Part shown: one piece after another, positions 46,048 through 56,839 of the stretch
Position numbering within the stretch: the first letter of the stretch is position 1
How the letters are laid out: every line of letters starts with the position of its first letter
Assembly: GCA_965220245.1 (NCBI GenBank)
Contig: CBDCPI010000014.1
Coordinates: 323,044 to 387,043, forward strand
Source of the DNA: CBDCPI01 sp965220245
GTDB lineage: Bacteria; Chloroflexota; Dehalococcoidia; Lucifugimonadales; UBA3495
DNA: 64,000 nt
Reading direction: 5' to 3'
Notes under the pieces: generated by a model
What the model saw: the letters and a program-made list of their open reading frames with translations, nothing else
Told to the model about the DNA's origin: nothing
The model's database searches: none
Position numbers and translations under genes: made by a program

Positions 46048-47196
46048 TCAATTCCCGAAAATAAACCCGCCCAAGTCGCGGTCGTCAACGATGGTCTCGG
46101 TCAGGACCGCCCGTCCGATGTGACGGGCCAAGGATGAGGGTTTTTGCCCACCGAGGAGGCCGCCAGTACCGGGTTGAGCGTTAAGCCATGCGGCGGCGGC
46201 AGCAGCCTCGCTTTCGTCTTGATACAACAGATGAAACCGGACAGTGCTGGCCGATTCTTGGCCCAAGTATACGGCGCGGGATAAGACTTTGACTCGGCCG
46301 AAAGGGTGCTCGGCATCGCTAGCCGGAAGGTCGTTCAACGGTAGCACGTGAAGGAAGGCGGCTGGGGGTAAGCTGCTCAAGATTTCCGAAAGCAGCTTCG
46401 GCGGCTCGCCGCCGTCTTGGGCCCGATCGATCATCTCTTTGATCAACTGCGGAGAGAAGCCCATAAACAGGGTATCTTGGTCGGGAACGGCCAAGTAGAC
46501 GGGATCGTAATCCGGAAACTCGTATATAGAAACGCCCCGGTAGGTCTCGCTTATCGTCGGCCCTCGGCCCCTTTCGACCAGTTGCTGCAAGCCTCCAAAA
46601 TAGTATGGCGTCGGCAGTTCGCCAGAGTCCAAGAATTGGTCGATCTTGCTCTTTACCGACTCCGGATTATGGGCCAACGCCAAGTTCAGATGGTTCAAGG
46701 GAGCCAGGTAAACCGTGATGGGGTCGGGAGGGCGCCTGGAAAGGACCAGGATCTCAATGCCCCGGTGGGCCCCTATCAATTCGGCCTCCAATTCGTCCGT
46801 CGTCTCATAGTTGGCCGCTTGCTCCAAAGTAGCTGCCAAGTTCTCAAAGTCCCCGGCCAAAACCCCGACGGCGTTATTAAAATCGCCCGACTGCGGGAAG
46901 CCGAAGACCCCTAGGGAAATATTGGCTGAACGAAGTGTATCTTCGTCAACCACTCGTCCGGTAGCGTTGATCAGGTTTCCAAAACTCGCGTCTACTTCCG
47001 ATTGCAATCCCGGACGCCCCCACAAGGCTTGCACGTCGGCCAGCATGTATTCATAGCTGCTGGCCGGCAGCTTACCAAGCAAAGTTTCCGGAGTGGCCGT
47101 CTCATTGCCGCAGGAGGTGGCGGTGAATGAAACCAAGGCGACTATTGCCATCACCGACGAGAGTCCTACATATGCAGCGGAAAGCCGGTTAATCAT
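46048..47196 (-). CDS. Putative lipoprotein, unassigned
   Basis: A 382-residue protein with an N-terminal hydrophobic signal and a lipobox-like TATSC (Cys near residue 29), so it is probably membrane-attached outside the cytoplasm. The body is mixed alpha/beta with VYLAPLNHLNLAL and VYLAVPDQDTLFMGFSPQLIKEMIDRA. The last pattern (value reported, then the next residues select an instance) also occurs in the DUF3352 neighbour, so the two may be distant relatives. No catalytic motif is seen. Confidence 0.6.
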   Translation of the reverse strand: MINRLSAAYVGLSSVMAIVALVSFTATSCGNETATPETLLGKLPASSYEYMLADVQALWGRPGLQSEVDASFGNLINATGRVVDEDTLRSANISLGVFGFPQSGDFNNAVGVLAGDFENLAATLEQAANYETTDELEAELIGAHRGIEILVLSRRPPDPITVYLAPLNHLNLALAHNPESVKSKIDQFLDSGELPTPYYFGGLQQLVERGRGPTISETYRGVSIYEFPDYDPVYLAVPDQDTLFMGFSPQLIKEMIDRAQDGGEPPKLLSEILSSLPPAAFLHVLPLNDLPASDAEHPFGRVKVLSRAVYLGQESASTVRFHLLYQDESEAAAAAAWLNAQPGTGGLLGGQKPSSLARHIGRAVLTETIVDDRDLGGFIFGN

Positions 47197-47316
47197 TATT
47201 GGGGCCGTCGTTCCCTAGCGAAAGCGCTCCAGAGCCCAACTGCTCCAGCGGAGGAGGGTTGGGGCAAGGCGCGGGACGCAGTCTTCTTAACATTAGTCTA
47301 GACTGATCACATCCGG

Positions 47317-48981
47317 TTATTCTTGGAGGGTTAAGACCATGGTAACTTGTGATTGCTCCGCGGTGGCGGACCCGGTGATAAATAATGTGCTTAGCGGCTC
47401 GATTAGCGGCTCAACTTCCCGCCTATAATCGTAGCGAGCGTCCGGGTCCAGAGAGCGGTCCACCATCTCCAAGATGGCTGCAATGTCGGCGTAGAGGAGC
47501 ACGTGATGCGGCTCCGGCGCCAAGCCGGCCAGCCGGGCGAACTCTGGCGCGGAGGTTAAAGCGCCGATGTCCCCTGACAATGTGTCAAAGAACCGCTGCA
47601 AGCTATCGCGAGTGCTGCCCACTGCCAGCCACTCGCCGGTCACCGAATAACCGGGAGAATGGCCCATCAAGGCATCGTCAATATCATCCCCCGTTGGGGC
47701 CACTACCGTGTGACCACCGAGTTCCACCCGGTCGAAATTTATTCCGCCTTCTTCCTGAATCAACTCAACGAACCTATCGAGCACTCGTTCAATGCTTTGG
47801 GAGTCCTGCACGCCGGCTAGCAATAGACCCTGGACGGTCCCAGACTCGACTCCTTCATAGCGATTAAAGCGGATGTCGCTGGGCAGCAACGCTAATGCGA
47901 CCTCGCCGGACAGCGCATTGACTATGTCCCGCTCTATATTGATCTCCGTACTCTCCTCGAAGTCCTTCACAAACCGCTCCGCTTCATTTACGGCATCAGG
48001 TTCCAGGTCTTCTAGGCTCTCCCAGAATCTTTCCCACATCTCGCCGACTCCCACGCCAGCCAATATGAACACGGTGTCCGCGGGCAGGACATCCGGCCCC
48101 TGTACGCTGCGGTCGCTGCTCAAGGTGACGGCGCCAGCGGGAGTGTCACTCGTTATGTCGAGCCGGAAGCCCCGCTTGAGGAACGACGCGGAAATCGCCA
48201 AGTACTCCGGCGTGCTGCGTTTAAGCCCCGCTAACGCTTGGGCCTCATCGCCGAATTCACCAACCATCTCCTCAAAAGAGTCGATCAACTCTTGAGCCTG
48301 AACGAAGGTGAACATAACCCGGTCTTCCGGGAGAGACTCACGGGCCGTCATGAAGAGCGGGGCCTCCGCCAGCGGCCTCGTTGGCGGCGAGGCTAGGTCA
48401 CGGACCATACCGGTCAACGTGGCTGCATTACCCGCTATTAGCAGGTACTCGTCGGTGATGCCTATAGCGACGTCTTCACTATCGGCAATCCAAAGCTGGG
48501 CGCCTCGGTAAGTATCTCTGTCGAAATCCGTATGAAGCTCATCCGATAGAGACCGGACGAGGTCGTCTATGAAATCGAGGGCCGAATCACGGTCCTTGAC
48601 CTGCGCCATTACGACCCACTCAGCATTCTCCGGTCCGCTGCTCAGTAGCGCGAAGGTAACATCGGTCCCGATCCACGGTTCTACGTCATCCAGGAAGTGA
48701 ATACCGGTGTCGTCCTCGATCTTCTCCAATAGCTCGTTTCGCCTGTCGATGAAGGCATCGGTCTGGAGCAGCGATACAAACTCCCGGGCCAACCGTAGCT
48801 GGCCTGCTCCTGGCCGGAGGTTAATCGAGGCGTATACTTGGGTGTCGGCAGGGAGGAAAGCCGCCGTTGCTTCTCCGGGACGGCTCAACCCGCGGAGAAA
48901 GAGCACCAACACTACGGCGATTACCGCAGCCGCAATCAATAAGATGACGCCGCCAATCAGGACTCGTCTTCTTCGAGTCAT
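47317..48981 (-). CDS. DUF3352-like membrane-anchored extracytoplasmic protein
   Basis: A 554-residue protein with one N-terminal membrane helix (residues about 7-28, IGGVILLIAAAVIAVVLVLFL). The rest begins AAFLPADTQVYASINLRPG, the opening usual for DUF3352, followed by repeated LLxxxx and DSALDFIDDL segments. No catalytic residues are apparent. It lies 120 bp upstream of the lipoprotein gene on the same strand, so the pair may be co-expressed. Role unknown. Confidence 0.7.
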   Translation of the reverse strand: MTRRRRVLIGGVILLIAAAVIAVVLVLFLRGLSRPGEATAAFLPADTQVYASINLRPGAGQLRLAREFVSLLQTDAFIDRRNELLEKIEDDTGIHFLDDVEPWIGTDVTFALLSSGPENAEWVVMAQVKDRDSALDFIDDLVRSLSDELHTDFDRDTYRGAQLWIADSEDVAIGITDEYLLIAGNAATLTGMVRDLASPPTRPLAEAPLFMTARESLPEDRVMFTFVQAQELIDSFEEMVGEFGDEAQALAGLKRSTPEYLAISASFLKRGFRLDITSDTPAGAVTLSSDRSVQGPDVLPADTVFILAGVGVGEMWERFWESLEDLEPDAVNEAERFVKDFEESTEINIERDIVNALSGEVALALLPSDIRFNRYEGVESGTVQGLLLAGVQDSQSIERVLDRFVELIQEEGGINFDRVELGGHTVVAPTGDDIDDALMGHSPGYSVTGEWLAVGSTRDSLQRFFDTLSGDIGALTSAPEFARLAGLAPEPHHVLLYADIAAILEMVDRSLDPDARYDYRREVEPLIEPLSTLFITGSATAEQSQVTMVLTLQE

Positions 48982-49163
48982 CCGTCCTCCGCACCGGACC
49001 CCAAGTTGGACCGTTTATCCTTTACGTCCCTAACGAGGAACCGACATAAGGCCGCCCCGACCCATCGCCGTGGTGCGATTATATTGACGGTAATTAACCC
49101 TTACAAGCGAATTTAAGGGTCTTTCGATTCTCGATGTTAAGTGGATACAGACACCCACGCCAG

Positions 49164-49263
49164 GTCATTCTGAGGAGCTTGCGACGAAGAATCTAAAATG
49201 TTTCGGCAGCAAAGCGGCCTGGAAGGCCAGGACTTTAGACCCTTCGCTGTCGCTCAGGGCGAC
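49164..49263. repeat. Family-1 palindromic repeat (copy e)
   Basis: GTCATTCTGAGGAGCTTGCG at one end and TCGCTCAGGGCGACAA at the other are inverse-like, with inner GAATCTAAAAT and ACTTTAGACCC. It lies upstream of the sulfate-activating gene. The rest of 48982-49403 shows no further gene. Confidence 0.65.
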
Positions 49264-49403
49264 AATCGAAAGACCCTGGGGATGACCTGTCTGTAGCGGA
49301 CCACGCGGCAAAAGGGCTCTGTGGTAAAATCGGAAACACTCCGACGGAGAACCAACCGGCCCAGAGTAGGTTGGGCTATCCATAAGGATTCGCTTAAAGG
49401 TCT

Positions 49404-51137
49404 ATGGAAGGGCAATCTGCACTAGGGTCTATTATCACCCCCTATGGCGAAAGCTTGGTGGACCTCCTTGTCCCTCCAGAAGACAAGGAGGAACTTAAAG
49501 ACCATGCCAGCCGTCTGCCGTCTATCCAGCTTTCTGACCGGGCAGTCTGCGACTTGGAGCTACTGGCCACAGGCGGGTTCTCTCCGCTTCAGGGGTTCAT
49601 GGGCCAGGAAGATCATGCCCGGGTGCTGGGCGAGATGCGTTTGACGGACGGACACCTCTCGCCGCTTCCGGTTACCCTTCCCGTCGCGCCAGAGGACGTT
49701 CACTTGGACCAAGAGGTTGCCCTCCGCGAAGCCAGTAACCGGCTTCTGGCAGTCCTGGCGATAGAGGAAGCCTACGAGTGGGACCGGCGGGAGGTCTCCC
49801 GGCGGGTTTTCGGCACCGAAGACACCGGGCACCCCATGGTCGCGGAGATGGCCCGATGGGGTCCGGTTAACCTTGCAGGCCGGTTGCGCGTCTTGGACCT
49901 CCCCCGGCACTTTGACTTCCGGGACCTGCGTCTTACCCCGGCCCAGTGTGCGGCCCGTCTTTCGCAGTTTGGCGCCCGCAACGTAGTAGCTTTCCAGACC
50001 CGTAACCCCATGCACCGGGTGCATGAAGAGTTGACCAAACGAGCTGCCGCCGCAGTCGACGGGGTGCTCCTGCTGCATCCGGTGGTCGGCCTGACCAAGC
50101 CTGGCGATGTCGACCATTACACCAGGGTACGCACCTACCGTGCCTTGGCCGGCCAGTACTACCCGGCTATCGGCATTGTGCTGGCCCTGCTGCCGTTGGC
50201 GATGCGCATGGGGGGTCCCCGGGAGGCCCTATGGCATGCGATCATTCGCCGAAATTATGGCGCCAACCACCTGATCGTGGGTAGAGACCACGCCGGTCCG
50301 GGCAACGATTCATCCGGGAAGCCCTTCTATGGCCCCTACGACGCTCAGGAGCTTGTCGAACAGTACTCCGAAGAGGTGGGAGTGAAGGTTGTCCCCTTCA
50401 ACGAGTTGGTCTACCTTCCCAAAGAGGGCCGATACGAAGAGACTTCCCGAGTCGCCCCCGGCGCCGTAACTGCGTCGATATCCGGCACCGAGGTCCGGAG
50501 GGACTACCTAGAAAAAGGGGTCCGGCTGCCCGACTGGTTTACTCGCCCCGAGGTAGCCGAGGTCCTGGCCGAAAGCTATCCACCCCGCCATAAACAGGGC
50601 GCCTGCGTCTGGTTCACCGGGCTCAGCGGGTCTGGCAAGTCTGTCACGGCCGAAATCCTGGCCGAGTTGCTCCGGGAGCAAGGCCGTCACGTTACCGTTC
50701 TGGACGGTGACGCGATACGCGCTCAGCTTTCAAAAGAGTTGGGGTGCAGCAAAGAGGACCGGGATACTAACGTCCTGAGAATAGGTTTCGTGGCCTCAGA
50801 AATCGTTAGGGCGGGCGGCGTCGCGCTTTGCGCCGCGGTTAGTCCTTACGCCGCGGCCCGGGACAGTGTTCGCCGCTTGATTGGCGACGACCGGTTCTTG
50901 GAGGTCTTCGTCAATACGCCGATTGAAGTGTGTGAAGCAAGGGACACCAAGGGTTTGTACGCTAAGGCCCGGCGCGGAGAAATCAAGGCCTTCACCGGGA
51001 TCGACGGTCCGTATGAGGCGCCGACGAATCCCGACCTGGAACTCGAGACCTGCATTCGGACGGCGGAAGAAAATGCCGGCGTCGTCTTGGAGGAACTCCG
51101 AAGCCGGGGATTTGTTAAGGACAGCCAAGCTCCCTAG
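49404..51137 (+). CDS. Bifunctional ATP sulfurylase / APS kinase
   Basis: A 577-residue fusion for sulfate activation: sulfate plus ATP to APS, then APS to PAPS. The sulfurylase half carries QTRNPMHRVHEEL at about residue 198 (the HxxH-type active site) and GRDHAGPG at about 293. The kinase half has P-loop GLSGSGKS near 406-413, and DGDAIRAQLSKELGCSKEDRDTN and FVNTPIEVCEARD further on. It sits in the same window as siroheme sulfite reductase, consistent with an assimilatory pathway. No reductase for PAPS was seen here. Confidence 0.9.
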   Translation: MEGQSALGSIITPYGESLVDLLVPPEDKEELKDHASRLPSIQLSDRAVCDLELLATGGFSPLQGFMGQEDHARVLGEMRLTDGHLSPLPVTLPVAPEDVHLDQEVALREASNRLLAVLAIEEAYEWDRREVSRRVFGTEDTGHPMVAEMARWGPVNLAGRLRVLDLPRHFDFRDLRLTPAQCAARLSQFGARNVVAFQTRNPMHRVHEELTKRAAAAVDGVLLLHPVVGLTKPGDVDHYTRVRTYRALAGQYYPAIGIVLALLPLAMRMGGPREALWHAIIRRNYGANHLIVGRDHAGPGNDSSGKPFYGPYDAQELVEQYSEEVGVKVVPFNELVYLPKEGRYEETSRVAPGAVTASISGTEVRRDYLEKGVRLPDWFTRPEVAEVLAESYPPRHKQGACVWFTGLSGSGKSVTAEILAELLREQGRHVTVLDGDAIRAQLSKELGCSKEDRDTNVLRIGFVASEIVRAGGVALCAAVSPYAAARDSVRRLIGDDRFLEVFVNTPIEVCEARDTKGLYAKARRGEIKAFTGIDGPYEAPTNPDLELETCIRTAEENAGVVLEELRSRGFVKDSQAP

Positions 51138-51236
51138 CCGAGGGTGATGACAAAGTATTTCTTCCCCTACGTGGTTGGCAAATCTGTTGGGCTGTTTATC
51201 ACTCAGCTTGAAATCCAATGACGCTAGTTCCCCCGT

Positions 51237-51890
51237 ATGCCCGTCAGGAATCTTCTGGAACCTGAATGGCGCTACCACGGACGCGGGTTACCGGCGAGAT
51301 TATTATATTCGGCGGACAATAGGCAGCAGCGCATGTTGGCATTACGGGCCGGCTTGATTGCCGGAGCGGTCGCCGGGATCGTAGGGATTTTGGTAAACCT
51401 CCCTTTGCAGGCACCCACGGATACCTACTTTAACAGCGCCTCGGTAATGGTAGTTTCATTGGCTTTGGGTCTGGGCGCCGGGGTCCTTTGGCGGCTGCTG
51501 GACCGCTATACTCGGCGTTTACCCATTTTTGTGATTTGCCTCGTTTCCGGCTTTGCGGTGGTTACGATCATCGCGGTAGTCGGTGAAACCCAGATAGACC
51601 GCTCCGTATCCTATGTGGTGCCGCTGGCGGCCATTGTAGTGGGACTAACGGGAGTCCTGACGGTGCTTCTATTCCGGGCCAGACTGACCTTGTCTTGGTG
51701 GCCGGTCGTTCTGATGTTTTGCTTGGCCGTGGGGCTGGGAATAGGGCTGGCTGGGCAAGGCGACCAGAAGAGCGGTAAACTGGACCTGCCCCCCAAGACC
51801 ACGTCTGCGGCGCCCTTCGATTCCCTCTCCTCAATTCAAGACATCATAGGGCAAGACATCATAGCGGTAGGTGGTGATGGACCAGACTAG
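51237..51890 (+). CDS. Polytopic membrane protein, unassigned
   Basis: Up to 217 residues (185 if the ATG at 51333 is the start; no clear SD favours either). Five hydrophobic segments (about 41-58, 65-83, 95-113, 125-145 and 150-170) and a short polar tail. I recognise no family. Its end overlaps the start of the YceI lipoprotein gene by 20 bases, so the two are probably translated together. Confidence 0.55.
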   Translation: MPVRNLLEPEWRYHGRGLPARLLYSADNRQQRMLALRAGLIAGAVAGIVGILVNLPLQAPTDTYFNSASVMVVSLALGLGAGVLWRLLDRYTRRLPIFVICLVSGFAVVTIIAVVGETQIDRSVSYVVPLAAIVVGLTGVLTVLLFRARLTLSWWPVVLMFCLAVGLGIGLAGQGDQKSGKLDLPPKTTSAAPFDSLSSIQDIIGQDIIAVGGDGPD

Positions 51891-52752
51891 TTTGTTCCCA
51901 ATCCGGTTCTTGACGGCTGCGGTAGCGTTATCCGTGGCGCTGCTTTTCCACGTAGGGTGCGGAAGCGCCGACGGACCGGCGGAGATTCCCAATACTCAGA
52001 CTCCCACGGTGACAGCGCCAGCGGCCAACACCCCCGCTCCGAGTACGCCTACGGCAATGGCGGCCCCGGCAACACCAACTCCTATATCCAGCGTTTCTAC
52101 GCCAACCTCGAGCCCGGCAACGCCGACTCCAGTAGCCAGTGGGGCTACCCCAACGGCTTCACCCAAAGAGCCAGAGCCGACGCCCGCCCCAACAGCGGAA
52201 GCTACAGGAACGGCGAGAACCGTTGGGGATTACCAAGACGTTACTTTCAACGTTACCGAAGGGTCCGAGACTACATTCACCGTCGGAGAGAAGCTGGTGA
52301 GGTTACCTTTACCGAACGAAGCGGTAATGCGGACCACCGCCCTCTCGGGCCAAGTGCATCTCGATGGCCGGGCGTCGGTGATAGAAATTAGTCTACACGA
52401 GCTATCAAGCGACCAGACCTACCGGGACCAGTATGTTCGACAAGTTATGTTTCCTGACACCCCCACCGCGACTTTTACGGTGCCCGACGTAGGCCAGATA
52501 CCGGACGACCTCGCTTCAGGGGAAGAAGTGACGACCCAGATGAGCGGTTCCTTAGAAATCGGCGATGTTACCGTTCCCTTGGAGTTCGAAATCGAGGCGC
52601 GGGACGACGGGGGTAGGATGTTTATCCTCGGCCGCACTACGTTTACCTGGGACCAGCTAGGTATGCCCCCGCCCAGTTCCCGTGGCGTTGCCAGCATTGA
52701 TGACGAGGTCCGCGTTGAAGTGCTCTTGGAGGTGGTCCCGGAGCAGGGGTAG
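51871..52752 (+). CDS. YceI-domain lipoprotein with Pro/Thr-rich linker
   Basis: A 293-residue protein. A hydrophobic N-terminus ends LLFHVGC (lipobox, Cys about residue 30). Residues about 40-115 are a Pro/Thr/Ala/Ser stalk resembling that of the surface protein at 28487-30814. The rest is a lipocalin-like YceI domain (SGQVHLDGRASVIEISLHELSS, DQYVRQVMFPDTPTATFTV, then FTWDQLGMPPP). YceI proteins bind isoprenoid-like lipids. The stalk would hold the domain away from the membrane. Confidence 0.78.
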   Translation: MVMDQTSLFPIRFLTAAVALSVALLFHVGCGSADGPAEIPNTQTPTVTAPAANTPAPSTPTAMAAPATPTPISSVSTPTSSPATPTPVASGATPTASPKEPEPTPAPTAEATGTARTVGDYQDVTFNVTEGSETTFTVGEKLVRLPLPNEAVMRTTALSGQVHLDGRASVIEISLHELSSDQTYRDQYVRQVMFPDTPTATFTVPDVGQIPDDLASGEEVTTQMSGSLEIGDVTVPLEFEIEARDDGGRMFILGRTTFTWDQLGMPPPSSRGVASIDDEVRVEVLLEVVPEQG

Positions 52753-52809
52753 AGTACAATGAGATAAGCCGTGAGATAAGCCGTTGATTCATCCCTTGAC
52801 GGAGGGGAA

Positions 52810-53781
52810 ATGCTGGAGCAGCAAGAGAAACTGTGGGAATATGACGCCGTAGCGCCTGGGCAAATCGGCAATACCACGACGGTAGAGATTACGCCGGAGA
52901 ACATCGCCGAGTACGCCCGAGTCTCTCTGAATGACGGTCTCCGCTATCAGATGCCGGCGCCCGGACTGGCGATGCCCACCATGGTGCTGAGCTACGCGCC
53001 GCTGTTGCGGGAGCAGATAGCCGAGGCCAACGGATTTGTCGCCTTGGAGCAATCGAAGATGGCCCGGCGGCAGACCCCCTTCGCCAAGTCCGAGATTCGT
53101 TGGGACCAGCCCGTCTCCGCGGGAGATACCATCACCGCCGCCCGCCGCGTGCTGGAGAAGTACGAGCGCCGGGGCAGCAAGTTCGTCACCTTCCGGGTGG
53201 AAGCCAAGAACCAGCACGGGTCCCGAGTGGCCGAGTACGACTACACCTGTATCTTCGAATACGCCAAGGGACAGCGGGAGACTCCCAACGCTCCGGGTCC
53301 CGGTCAATCGGCTACGACAGACTCGCCGACCACCAAACCAGTCTCAGGCCAACTGCTGGACTTCCACTCAGCCACCGAGGGATTCCGGCTAGCCGAGATT
53401 TCCATCACGGAAAGCCAAGAGATTATCAACCGCAAGAGCGCTTTTCGCTTGGCGGGGCGGCCCAACGAAAGCAACATCCATACCGACGAGGAATTCGCCC
53501 GGCAGAATATCTTCGGCGGTACGGTCAATTCGGGCCCGGCTACTATGGCTTATGTCGACCAAATGTTACAGCTTTCCTTCCCGCCGGAGGCCTTTTACGG
53601 CGGAGGAAAGCTGTTAATGCGGGCTATCACCCCTTTCCGCAGCGGCGACACCGTAACCTTCCAGGGGGAGGTCACGGGCAAGGAGGAGGGAAGCCGCCGT
53701 CTGGTCCACTGCCGGGTAAAGGGGACCAACCAGCGCAGCGACCTAGTCTGTCTCGCCGACGCCACTTTGGTACTTCCCTAA
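52810..53781 (+). CDS. MaoC-like double-hotdog protein
   Basis: A 323-residue protein with two hotdog halves. The first resembles MaoC N-terminal domains (VEITPENIAEYARVSLND, AMPTMVLSY, QTPFAKSEIRWDQPVSAGDTI). The second shows the same order (IITESQEIINRKSAF.., NIHTDEEFARQNIFGGTVNSGPATMAYVDQML, PFRSGDTVTFQGEV). A classic MaoC Asp/His dyad would be in the second half (D-E-E-F-A). It probably hydrates an enoyl thioester or acts as a thioesterase. GGAGGGGAA precedes the ATG. Confidence 0.78.
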   Translation: MLEQQEKLWEYDAVAPGQIGNTTTVEITPENIAEYARVSLNDGLRYQMPAPGLAMPTMVLSYAPLLREQIAEANGFVALEQSKMARRQTPFAKSEIRWDQPVSAGDTITAARRVLEKYERRGSKFVTFRVEAKNQHGSRVAEYDYTCIFEYAKGQRETPNAPGPGQSATTDSPTTKPVSGQLLDFHSATEGFRLAEISITESQEIINRKSAFRLAGRPNESNIHTDEEFARQNIFGGTVNSGPATMAYVDQMLQLSFPPEAFYGGGKLLMRAITPFRSGDTVTFQGEVTGKEEGSRRLVHCRVKGTNQRSDLVCLADATLVLP

Positions 53782-53871
53782 GCGCTCCCATTTGACACTA
53801 TCTGCGTCCGGCTCCTATAATCGCAGCCAGTCGGCGCTGAGCGCCGTAGTTAACAATCCAGGCCGTTAGGC

Positions 53872-53964
53872 ACGTAGGGGAGCTCGGTTGAGCCGGGCTG
53901 AGAGGGTGGCCGCATGTCGCCGACCCTTGCGAACCTGATCTGGGTAATGCCAGCGTAGGGAAGC
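53872..53964 (+). promoter_or_regulatory. TPP riboswitch (THI box)
   Basis: Conserved pieces appear in order: GGGGAGC, GGGCTGAGAGGGTGG, CGACCCTTGCGAACCTGATCT and GGGTAATGCCAGCGTAGGGA. These are the pyrimidine- and pyrophosphate-sensing helices of the TPP aptamer. It lies upstream of thiC and is followed by a terminator that it would control. Confidence 0.93.
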
Positions 53965-53980
53965 GGCGCTTGTGGGTTAG

Positions 53981-55801
<1,821 letters not shown>

Positions 55802-55874
55802 CATAAACCGGGCAACCAGCATAGACCGGGCAACCACAAGGGTTGCCCCTACCAACGGCGGCCTGTTCCGTAGG

Positions 55875-55895
55875 GGGCGTCCCTTGTGGACGCCC
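55875..55895 (+). terminator. Hairpin after thiC
   Basis: GGGCGTCC-CTTGT-GGACGCCC followed by TTATT, 74 bases after the thiC stop. It sits between short direct repeats (CCGGGCAACCA) at 55808-55850. Confidence 0.55.
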
Positions 55896-56080
55896 TTATT
55901 GCTGGTAACGATGAACGGCCCCGCCCGGCGACACCGGTACCCTCTGGTCGAATGGCGGGGCTGCTTTCGCCGAGAAGCCGACAGCAGCAGGCCCTCTCCA
56001 GTGACGAAGACCCGAGAGAGTGGCGCCCGGCCCGGTGGTATACTGGAGACATATCCAGAGGGGACTGGAGGGGTTATTAC

Positions 56081-56428
56081 ATGGCACTGTATTTTCTGTT
56101 GGGCACCTTGACCCACGAGGGCCAGCGCTTACTACACCAAAACCCGGACTTGGCGGTGCAGACCGCTCGTGAGGTGCAGGTGAACGGCGCCGAGATTCTG
56201 GGGCAATATGCGGTCTTGGGCCGCTACGACTTTGTCATGATGGTGCAGGCTGAAGGCAACGACGCCGTGGCCCGGATGTCGCAGGAGATCGGCAGGCGTA
56301 CCGGTCTGCACATCGAGACTCTGACGGCCATCGCCGTCGGATTTCTGGCCGACCGCTCGCCCATCAATCCCGAGGGAGAGATTGCTGTGGTGGAACTGCC
56401 AACCGCCGGGCCGTCGGCTGACCTGTAG
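56081..56428 (+). CDS. GYD-domain protein
   Basis: A 115-residue protein of the GYD family: MALYFLLGTLTHEGQRLL at the N-terminus, LGRYDFVMMVQAEGNDAVARM in the middle, and HIETLTAIAVGFL near the end. It is a ferredoxin-like small fold whose function is not established. The open frame extends upstream, but GGAGGGG and ATG at 56081 fit the family length. Confidence 0.8.
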   Translation: MALYFLLGTLTHEGQRLLHQNPDLAVQTAREVQVNGAEILGQYAVLGRYDFVMMVQAEGNDAVARMSQEIGRRTGLHIETLTAIAVGFLADRSPINPEGEIAVVELPTAGPSADL

Positions 56429-56601
56429 CTGCAATCGGTTTAAACACCCTCTAAATAATTGGGAAGGCCATCGCCGGTCATGGGACCGTCCTGAGCGGTT
56501 GGAGTAGGCATCGCGCCATAAACTGCGTTGCCAGTAGCAGTCTCCCTAGAACAGGCTTAGCAGAGGGGACTTTGGCCATTGGAACAAACGTACCCAAAGC
56601 C

Positions 56602-56815
56602 ATGACCATCGCGGGCTCCGATTCCGGCGGCGGCGGGATTCAGGCTGCACCTTTGCTTCGGCGATAGCAGCCGGGTTGGCTAAGGGGTTGGAAACCGAGG
56701 AAGCCGTGCAGCAAGCCAAGGACTACGTCACCGAGGCCATCCGCAACTCCTTCCCCATATAAGCCGGGGCCACGGGCCGTTGAGCCATTTCTGGCGGCTG
56801 TGGGGGCAGGGGTAA
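56602..56815 (+). pseudogene. thiD: Remnant of thiD (HMP/HMP-P kinase), large internal deletion
   Basis: The frame opens MTIAGSDSGGGGIQ, the ThiD N-terminus, then jumps to GCTFASAIAAGLAKGL..AKDYVTEAIR, the C-terminal helix region of the kinase, without the central 190 or so residues. The two ends are out of frame at the join (near 56642). After FPI another shift separates the ending GRGHGPLSHFWRLWGQG. So at least two lesions are present and no active enzyme can result. Confidence 0.8.
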
Positions 56816-56839
56816 CCCGGGATAGAGGGGCCAGGATTG

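Noticed and set aside
49264..49403. A SAM or other riboswitch before the sulfate-activating gene
   Set aside because: None of the conserved SAM-box pieces is present; only a short spacer after a family-1 repeat.
56642..56762. Selenocysteine recoding as the reason for stop codons in the thiD frame
   Set aside because: The stops are TAG and TAA, and the central domain is physically missing, so recoding by SelB cannot restore it.
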